In this document: in pieces, positions 57,093 through 64,000 of the stretch
Layout: each line of letters opens with the position of its first letter
Position numbering within the stretch: the first letter of the stretch is position 1
The notes under the pieces: generated by a model
The model's input: only the letters and a program-made list of their open reading frames with translations
Told to the model about the DNA's origin: nothing
Databases searched by the model: none
Position numbers and translations under genes: made by a program
NCBI GenBank assembly: GCA_028554755.1
Contig: JAPTOF010000014.1
Location: 5,890,001 to 5,954,000, forward strand
From: Cordia subcordata
Lineage: Eukaryota > Streptophyta > Magnoliopsida > Boraginales > Cordiaceae
Direction: 5' to 3'
Length of the DNA stretch: 64,000 nucleotides

Positions 57093-58025
57093 TATATATA
57101 TGTTTTGATTTGTTTTATTTAATTGGGTGTTCTTTCATTCATGTCTATGTGTTTGATAAAATACCTAGATGACTACATATATATTAATTGAAGTTTGTTT
57201 GTTACTAAACACATCTAATCCATGTTGTACTCATGTCTATGTGTTTATACATGGATGTTATGAAGTGGGTAGTGCTTTTATTCATGTCTATATGCGTATT
57301 TGCATGCCTAGTAACAAGCATAATTCCAATATCACATGTGTATGAATGTTAGTCAAATCCTGTTGTAGTGATCTTAGAATGACGGAGTATAATTTAGGGC
57401 TAATCTAGGTCGAGTTTCCTTTGGCTTTAAATCCAGCCAATAGGTTTCAGGATAGATTTAGTCGACCTTAGCAACACTAGGTCTTGGCTTTAAACCCAGC
57501 CGACGGTTTAGGTACTAGGGTAGGTTCATTCTAAGCCACCTAGGAAGTTAGTCAGTCCCTCTTGAGGCCCTAGGTCATAAGGACCACGCCGTAGCTCTAC
57601 GAGACGTCGCCTAGGGACGGACCCGCACCGAGTCCTAGGGGAAATCAGGACACTAACTAACAACCTAGTTAAGAGCACTTTTGATAGTTAGCCATCATCC
57701 CTTAATCCAATAGCATTTGAGTATGGAGTTACCCATTCATAAGTCCAAGTCACCCTAATTCCTTTCCAATTATTAGTTACTTCTTAATCAACTGCGTCCC
57801 TTTTTGTTTTTATTCATAGTTTAGTTTTCTTTCATTTACTTGGAGTTCACGAGAAAAATTACACTTAGTTTAGATCTTTCTTTTTAGCTCTTTTAGGACA
57901 CCAAGCATAGGATACATTCACGATATTCACGCCTCCCTGTGGTTCGACACCCGCACTCATAAACACTGTATTGCACGATCCGTGCGCTATGGTCTTTTAA
58001 AAGTTGCACTCGTAAGAAGACACCA
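57093..58025 (+). repeat. Right half of a Gypsy LTR (copy Y)
   Basis: Corresponds to 48000-48933, ends GACACCA followed by TTATG (58026-58030), exactly the right junction of the solo LTR at 48933. The left half and left TTATG are missing, so it is a duplicated piece and not an independent insertion. Confidence 0.92.
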
Positions 58026-60669
58026 TTATGCTTGTTCAGTATTTTCTCGATGTAATGAGATTGAGACAAGGCTAGACCTTCGGTGTTTTGATAATTTTAT
58101 GCCCGTGATTACATCAGCAACACCTATGTCTTTCATTTCAAAATTTCAAGAGAGCATCTTCTTTGTAGACACAATCGCTTCGTTATTCTTTCCCATAATA
58201 AGCATATCGTCTACATAAAGGTAAACAATGACAAAATTCTGATCTGTTCCTTTCCAATAAACACACTTGTCACACTCGTTGATTTTGAACCCATTTACAA
58301 GCATGACTTGATCAAATTTCTCATGCCATTGCTTAGGTGCTTGTTTTAAGCCGTAAAGAGATTTCACAAGCTTACACACTTTTTTCTCTTGACCTGGAAC
58401 TACAAACCCTTCAGGTTGTTCCATATAGATCTCCTCTTTTAGATCTCCATTCAAGAAAGCCGTTTTGACATCCATTTGATGTATCTCCAAACTATATATA
58501 GTTGCAATAGCTATCAACATTCGAATAGATGTAATTCTAGTTACCAGTGAATACGTGTCAAAATAATCTAGACCCTTCTTTTGATTATAGCCTTTTATAA
58601 CCAATCGGGCTTTATATTTGTCTATTGATCCATCCGCCTTCATCTTTCTTCTGAAAATCCATTTACACCCTAAAGGCTTATTTCCAAAAGGTAGATCCAC
58701 TAATTCCCAAGTATGGTTGTGCATGATAGACTCAATTTCACTATTCACCGCCTCTTGCCAAATAGGTGCCTCAGGAGTAGACATAGCTTCCTTGAAAGTT
58801 CGGGCTCACTTTCTAACATAAATGTTATAAAGTCGGGCCCGAAAGACGTAGAAGTTCTTGCCCTTTACTACGTCTAGGTTCATGAGTCAGTAGCCTCTTT
58901 ATCTACATTTGAATGGTCAAGACCCCTTTTAGACGAATTGGGTTCAGAAGAATTTGATTCTTTTGACCCTTTATATGGAAACGTTATCTAAAAAAACTCA
59001 GCATTTCGAGATTCAATTACTGTATTCTCGTGAATGTTAGAAATTTCTGATTTATGTACAAGAAATCTATACGCAACATCGCTCGCACATATCCAATGAA
59101 AATACAATCAACTGTCTTTGGTCCTATTTTGACCATTTTAGGAGTAGGAACTCCTACTTTAGCTAGACAGCCCCACATTCTTAAATATTTGTATGAAGGC
59201 GATCTACTTTTCCACAATTCATAAGGAGTTTTTTCTAGTTTCTTGTGGGGTATTTTATTCAAAACATGATTTGCAGTCAAAACTGCTTCCCCCCACAAGT
59301 TCTGAGGTAGACCAGAATTTATCAACAAGGCATTCATCATTTCTTTGAGAGTTCTATTTTTGCGTTCAGCAACCCCATTTTGTTGTGGAGAATAAGGAGC
59401 TGTTGTTTGGTGTATTATTCCTTGTTTAGCACAATAAGCTTCAAAAGGATATACATACTCTCCACCCCTATTTCTTCTCAAAGTTTTGATCTTCTTCCCT
59501 AGTTGATTTTCCACCTCAACTTGGTATTGTTTAAAAGCCTCCAAAGCCTCATCTTTGGATCTTAGTAAATATACATAACAATACCTTGTGCTATCATCGA
59601 TAAAAGTTATAAAATATTTTTTACCGCCTCTTGTTTGCACAAATTTTAAGTCACAAATATCACTATGAATCAATCCAAGAGGTTCTGTGGTTCTTTCTAC
59701 AGATTTGAAAGAAGTTCTAGTTAATTTTGATTCTACACAAACTTCACATTTTTTATGATTAGAAAAATCCACTCCATGGATTAATCCCATTTTTACAAGT
59801 TTGTTTAGAGAATCAAAGTTTACATGTCCCAACCTCTCATGCCATAAAGTAGGAGATTCAAAGAAGTAAGCAAAAGGAACAATTTTATTAATCTCATTTT
59901 GGCCAGAAGGCCCAGCAGTTACATTTCCTTTTGGGATTTGGGCTCTAACACTTAGCTTGTACATCCCCTCATAGAGATAGCCCTTACCCACAAAATCATA
60001 TCCCTTCTTGATTACAACTTTATCAGCACTAAACAGCATAGAGAGTCCGGCTTTACCTAACAAAGAACCGGATACTAGATTTTTCCTAATCTCAGGAACA
60101 TGCAGAACATTCTTAAGTGTCAGCTTAATGCCAGAGGTCATCTCTAGAACCACATTTCCTGTACCTACCACTTGGGAAGTTGCAGAATTTCCCATGTACA
60201 AGACTTCTTCCCCGGTATTAGCTGTGTAGGAAGAGAATAGCCTTTTTTCAGAACAAACGTGTCTAGTTGCCCCTGTGTCAATGAACCATTGTTTAGGATT
60301 ACCCACCATGTTCACTTCTGACACCACTGCTGAGATATTTAAATCAGACACGTCGCCTTCTAGGTCTTCTACGACATTTGCTAAGGCTTTTCTCTTGCGC
60401 AACCTGCAATCCTTTGCCTTGTGACCAGTTTTGTCACAGATATAACACGTCCCATTGAACTGCTTCTTGTCAGCTTTGGGTTTCCCAGCAAATGTCTTCC
60501 CTTTTTGCCCACGATTAGCTTGACTGGTGAACTTTCTCTTTTTGTTGGGATTTGAACCATGTTCCACCATGTGGGCCTTGGATTTCATACCACCATGCAT
60601 GCCCCATTTACTAGTTGAATGATTTTCTTCCTCAATTCTAAGCCGCAGGATTAAGTTTTTCATTGTCAT
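57101..60669. repeat. Internal duplication of Copia-C, copy Y
   Basis: Second copy of 48005-51575, continuous on its right with the rest of gag and the 5' LTR. On its left it stops in a (TA)n tract next to the dioxygenase segment. Confidence 0.9.
58031..58784 (-). pseudogene. Copia-C reverse transcriptase, copy Y
   Basis: On - a single open frame (58784-58146) covers EAPIWQEAVNSEIESIMHNH through HQMDVKTAFLNGDLKEEIYM, VKSLYGLKQAPKQWHEKFD and the catalytic YLYVDDMLIMG, without the frameshift that copy X has near 49285. It ends at the TGA after TKKMLS that copy X also carries. The short remainder (MKDIGVADVI) is frame-shifted before the LTR half. Confidence 0.88.
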
Positions 60670-60813
60670 CTCCTGTTGCTTGTGTTTGAGGTGATTTTTA
60701 AACTCACTCCAACCAGCGGGCAATTTATCTATTAAGGCAGCCACTTGGAATTGTTCAACCTGTGACATCCCTTCAGCATGGAGTTCTTGGATGATCAGCT
60801 GGTATTCTTGCAC
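59017..60813 (-). pseudogene. Copia-C gag end, protease and integrase, copy Y
   Basis: 598 codons open on -: gag helices (VAALIDKLPAGWSEFKNHLK), CYICDKTGHKAKDC zinc knuckle, protease WFIDTGATRHVCSEK, pre-integrase WHERLGHVNFDSL, and the integrase core HSDICDL, FIDDSTR, LRRNRGGEY, NGVAERKNRTL, up to DCIFIGYV, after which a 1-base loss near 59085 changes frame. The Asn in LRRNRGGEY replaces the second catalytic Asp, as in copy X. This is the better preserved copy. Confidence 0.9.
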
Positions 60814-60820
60814 TGTGACA

Positions 60821-61563
60821 TCACCGGTTTAGAATCATCATAGAGAATTCTAGAAATCTAGTCACTACGAATTTCTTCGTGCTAGCACTTTCTAGCTCAT
60901 ACTTATCCTCTAAAGACATCCATACTTCCTTAGCTGTTTTACATTTAGCATGTACTTTATACAAGGAAGTTTCTAAACAATTCAAAATATAATTCCGGCA
61001 AAGGAAATCGCTGTGCTTCCAAGCATCCACAGCCGCCACCGTCTGCATATCCGGGTTATCCCCCAAGGATGGAGAATCTTGCTGCACATACATGAACACC
61101 CCAAAGTTGTGAGATAAAATTCCATTTGAAGCTGCCATGTTTTGAAGTCTTTGCCAGAAAACTTTTCTGGCTTCTCAGCATGTGGAGGTGGAGGTGCATA
61201 GTTGGTTGTCCCAAATATAGGCCTGCCTCCAAAAACATTGCTCGAACCAGCTATATTTGCAGTTCCCCCAAAGCCACTGCTTGAACCAGCAATATTGTTG
61301 GCTTGTCCAAATGAATCGATCGATCGCGGCTCCAAATCATTGAATCCCTGCATCCAGGAACTCTGCAGTCATATTAGCCGTTGGAGTAATTCCAACATTT
61401 CGATCATGGTAACTCCTGTTGGGGTGTTCCCAGCAGTCACAGTAACACTCGAGGTAGCAATGGAAACCCCGGTCACACTCGTTCCAGCAGTCCAAGTTTG
61501 GGTGTTACCCACAAATTGGACTTCATCATTATTTCCAGTTTGAGTTTCGTTATTTCCAGACAT
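60821..61563 (-). pseudogene. Copia-C gag, N-terminal part
   Basis: Starts MSGNNETQTGNNDEVQFVG at 61563 on -, Thr/Val-rich, to a stop at 61369. It continues in other frames with FGGRPIFGTTNYAPPPPHAE, KPEKFSGKDFKTWQLQMEFY (the usual Copia F.G..F..W..M block), then AVDAWKHSDFLCRNYILNCL and AKEVWMSLEDKYE. Frame changes near 61370, 61150 and 60830 separate these from the long frame at 60813. Confidence 0.8.
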
Positions 61564-61759
61564 GATTGAAAGTAAGGGTTATAAGAATTCTGCACTCAAC
61601 CAACCGAAATTAGTTAACCTGTATAATAAATAATTTAAACCAGTAGTGAACAAAAACTAGTTTCTGTTTGATACAAATTTGAAAACTGTAAGCAATAGAT
61701 ACTACAGTTTATCAAACCCGTAAAAATTTAGAATAATATAAAGTTAAATCCTTTAAGAC
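61564..61759 (-). other. Copia-C 5' leader
   Basis: Between the 5' LTR and gag. No TGGTATCAGAGC-type primer site is visible after the LTR end (on - it continues GTCTTAAAGGATTTAAC), so the primer tRNA is unknown or the site has decayed. Confidence 0.5.
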
Positions 61760-62815
61760 TGTTAGAAACTAGTAATAGTAATAGAATGCAGAAATAGTAA
61801 CAAGGCAAATAGAAAACTGAACTGGAAATAACAAATAAACAAGAAATAAACAAAATTAGTCGAGGCTCGAGATATACGATTTCCTTAAAGGATTTACGCC
61901 CCTTCTACGGTGGTAAAGGCTATGGCGTATCCTTCCCAGGATACAACGACTATACCTCTTGACTATGGTAGCACACCGAAGCAAAAGCCGGCGAACCAGA
62001 AGCGTAGGACTCTCTCTGTATGAGGGAAAAACGACTAGCAAAATGCTTATACTATTACACTATATGCTAATACGAGAATGCTACTATATCCCTGGCTCCT
62101 TCTGGACACGGCTATATATAGAGGAGCAAAGAGGAGCAGTCAGCAAATAGCCATTAAGAGAGCCATAAACATGTCCCTCCAACAGTCAAAAAAGTCCACA
62201 AAAAAAGCTCACCTGATGCCAACGTGCTAAAAAGTAAATCCATAAACATGTCCCTCCAACAGTAAAAAACGTCCACAAAAAAAAGCTCACCTGATGCCAA
62301 CGTGCTAAAAAGTATATCCCGAGCTTTAATATATCAGTTACGTCTTCCTCAAACTCTTCAGGTGTTTGAGAGTTTTGTACCAAACCCACACCCACACCCG
62401 CGCCGCGTCCCCGGGCCGGCCCGGGCGAGCCGAGCGATACGGTGCGGGCGGGCGCGCGCGCATGTGGTGGGTTTAGTACCATGCCCACCATGTATAGTCT
62501 TCCCTTCATATGCCTCACTGGCACACCTCATAAAAGAATCTATATGTAAAGTGAGAAAAATTTAATGGTTTTCCTATATGGGATACAAACCCACAGATAA
62601 CCAAATCTAACAACCAAACTAGTAACCCACTCAACTTTGGTTGCTAATTTCTCATTCACCTTTAATCCGTTTTTAACATGTAAATATATCATGTTAATCC
62701 ATTCGAAACAAGGAACGTAACGATATCAACAACAGACCCTTTTGACGTGCGGGACCTAACTCAAAAATTGAGTCAATATTACTTTGACCTCATGTTAAAG
62801 CATTCTAAACTAACA
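61760..62815 (-). repeat. 5' LTR of Copia-C (right end)
   Basis: 1056 bp, TGTTAG...CTAACA. Same as 45020-45836 but longer by about 240 bp (62158-62395), which include a direct duplication. A very GC-rich stretch (62395-62465) follows. Confidence 0.9.
62163..62312. repeat. Tandem duplication in the Copia-C 5' LTR
   Basis: A unit of about 75 bp ('ccataaacatgtccctccaa ... gccaacgtgctaaaaagta') is present twice in a row, with few differences. Absent from the other LTR. Confidence 0.85.
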
Positions 62816-64000
62816 ATTCTTTCTAAAGTTTTGGATGGATTAGGAGAGTTACTGGCGGCAAAAAGTTGGTTGTAAATGGATTTCTCAGGGGGACATGCAT
62901 ACTCGTTATTTCCATGTTCTGATGGCTAATAAGCGTATTCGGAATAATATTGGTCGATTACTGACCCCAGGGAAGGTATTATGTAGGACAAGAGAACTAT
63001 TCAGCATTCTGCTATTGATTATTTCAGTACCTTATTAAAAAGATGAAGGAGGGAATGTCGATTTGGCCAATTGGAGTCTTTTCCCGAAAGTGGTTGGTGA
63101 GAGGGATAATGAAGTCATAAGTAAGGTCCCTACTGTTGATGAGATTCGTAAAGCTTTATATTCAATTGATGATATGAGTGTGGCTGGCCCGGATGGATTT
63201 TTCTCAGCTTTTTACAAACATTGTTGGGAGGTTATTAAAACTGATTTGCTGGAGGCTGTTACGAGCTACCTTGTAGGAGAAAACCTGACTCAAGGAGTGA
63301 ATGCGATGTCTATTGCCTTAATACCAAAGAAAGATAATGCTGAGTGGTGGAGTGATTTTCGCCCCATCAATGTGTTTAATTTTTTTTTTTTTTCCATATA
63401 AAATCTTCTCGAAGATTCTGTCTAATAGATTGGATAATTATCTCCCAAATTTGATTTCCGAGAATCAGAGTGGTTTTATGAAGGGTCGACTTATCAGTGA
63501 TAACATTTTAATGGCTTAAGAGATGATTCACCTTTCACCGTATTGATAAGGTGCCAAGGGGAAGTGTGATGATCAAGTTAGACATGATAAAGGCATATGA
63601 TTGTCTGAATTGGAATTTCTTACGGGGTGCAATGCATGCGTGTGGTTTTTCTTTAAAATGGATTGATTTGCTCAAATGTTGTGTTACTCAATATAAGTTC
63701 TCTATCTTGTTGAATGGTGAGTTAAAGGGATTTTTCTCTTCTAGCAGAGGTCTTCAGCAAAGTGATCCTCTCTCTCCCCTTTTATTTTTTCTTGCTGCAG
63801 TTTATTTATCTCATTGTTTAAATGATCTTTTTATTGCTAATCCTTCCCTGTGCTTTATCACCGGGTAATCTACCCTAGTGGCTCATTTAAGTTTTGCAAA
63901 TGATATTATTATTTTCACTAATGGGTGCAAAGCTGCTCTTAAAAGCACTATCCAAACTTCTTCAACATTAAGAAGAGGCCATGGGGCAGAAAGTCAATAT
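62816..64000 (+). pseudogene. L1-type LINE, right part (reverse transcriptase)
   Basis: Continues the LINE from 45019. Blocks in changing frames: KWISQGDMHTRYFHVLMANK (about 62874-62934), the open frame 63063-63401 with TVDEIRKALYSIDDMSVAGP and SIALIPKKDN, then a T-run and frame change, ILSNRLDNYLPNLISENQSG (63415), a TAA, GSVMIKLDMIKAYDCLNW (63563), GLQQSDPLSPLLFFL (63749, usual GLRQGDPLSP), and LSFANDIIIF (63887). The catalytic F-A-D-D reads F-A-N-D. RT primes on nicked target DNA; this copy is dead. It runs off the window. Confidence 0.87.

Larger units (their letters stand above)
45020..62815 (-). mobile_element. Copia-C, 17.8-kb composite Copia insertion in the LINE
   Basis: Outer ends TGTTAG...CTAACA are flanked by a perfect ATTCT duplication (45015-45019 and 62816-62820), and LINE sequence is continuous across the two flanks. 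On - the order is 5' LTR (right), gag, pol copy Y, half Gypsy LTR, 5.5 kb of foreign DNA with a dioxygenase pseudogene, pol copy X, solo Gypsy LTR, RNase H, purine tract and 3' LTR (left). The excess length comes from nested insertion plus an internal duplication with filler. Confidence 0.88.

Noticed and set aside
1..64000. tRNA, rRNA or CRISPR arrays
   Set aside because: No cloverleaf-type sequence, rRNA signature or regularly spaced repeats with unique spacers was seen; the tandem repeats present are adjacent duplications or LTR arrays.

Overview
This window is repeat-rich nuclear DNA from a flowering plant, most likely a eudicot. The evidence is plant Copia, Athila-like Gypsy and L1-type LINE elements, Tourist-like MITEs, Helitron-like 3' ends, and broken plant genes with plant-type splice sites (MscS-like channel, 2-oxoglutarate dioxygenase, SHAQKYF-type MYB). 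I see no bacterial-style operons, rRNA, tRNA or CRISPR array. Almost nothing looks like an intact working gene.

Layout. 1-1774: 3' end of a decayed Copia element. 2411-3953: MscS-like (MSL) copy A on +, carrying two MITEs and cut short. 3915-5912: AT-rich low-complexity DNA, a Helitron-like 3' end, a 92-bp tandem duplication, a G-rich patch and a clean Tourist MITE. 6771-9068: MSL copy B on -, four well-spliced exons but no ATG at the ancestral start and no last exon. 10226-18785: MSL copy C on -, split by a 7.2-kb Copia element (Copia-A, 10803 to about 18030), which itself holds a solo Gypsy LTR (13715-15515, TSD TGATC). 18786-21710: no gene seen; local direct repeats. 22691 to about 29205: 5'-truncated SIRE-like Copia (Copia-B) with an extra ORF after pol. 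30148-41085: complete Athila-like Gypsy element (LTRs 1786 and 1791 bp, TSD ACATG, tRNA-Asp-type primer site), all ORFs broken. 43183-43831: solo Copia LTR (TSD GATCT). 44201-44491: MYB fragment. 44513-64000: an L1-type LINE split by a 17.8-kb Copia-C (45020-62815, TSD ATTCT).

Copia-C is the most complex object. Its pol holds a solo Gypsy LTR (TSD TTATG), and a roughly 3.6-kb block (part of that LTR plus pol) is present twice, at 48005-51575 and 57101-60669. Between the two copies lie 5.5 kb of non-Copia DNA with six exons of a broken 2-oxoglutarate dioxygenase gene.

One LTR family (Gypsy, about 1.8 kb) occurs in five places: two LTRs of the full element, two solo LTRs and one half LTR. Its promoter region carries an array of palindromic CCGGTCGACCGG-type motifs directly upstream of a TATAAATA box. 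Similar arrays, also followed by an A/T-rich TATA-like site and a C/T-rich leader, occur twice in the unrelated Copia-B. This shared promoter architecture is the most unusual signal I found. All identities come from reading translations and motifs by eye; no database search was possible.
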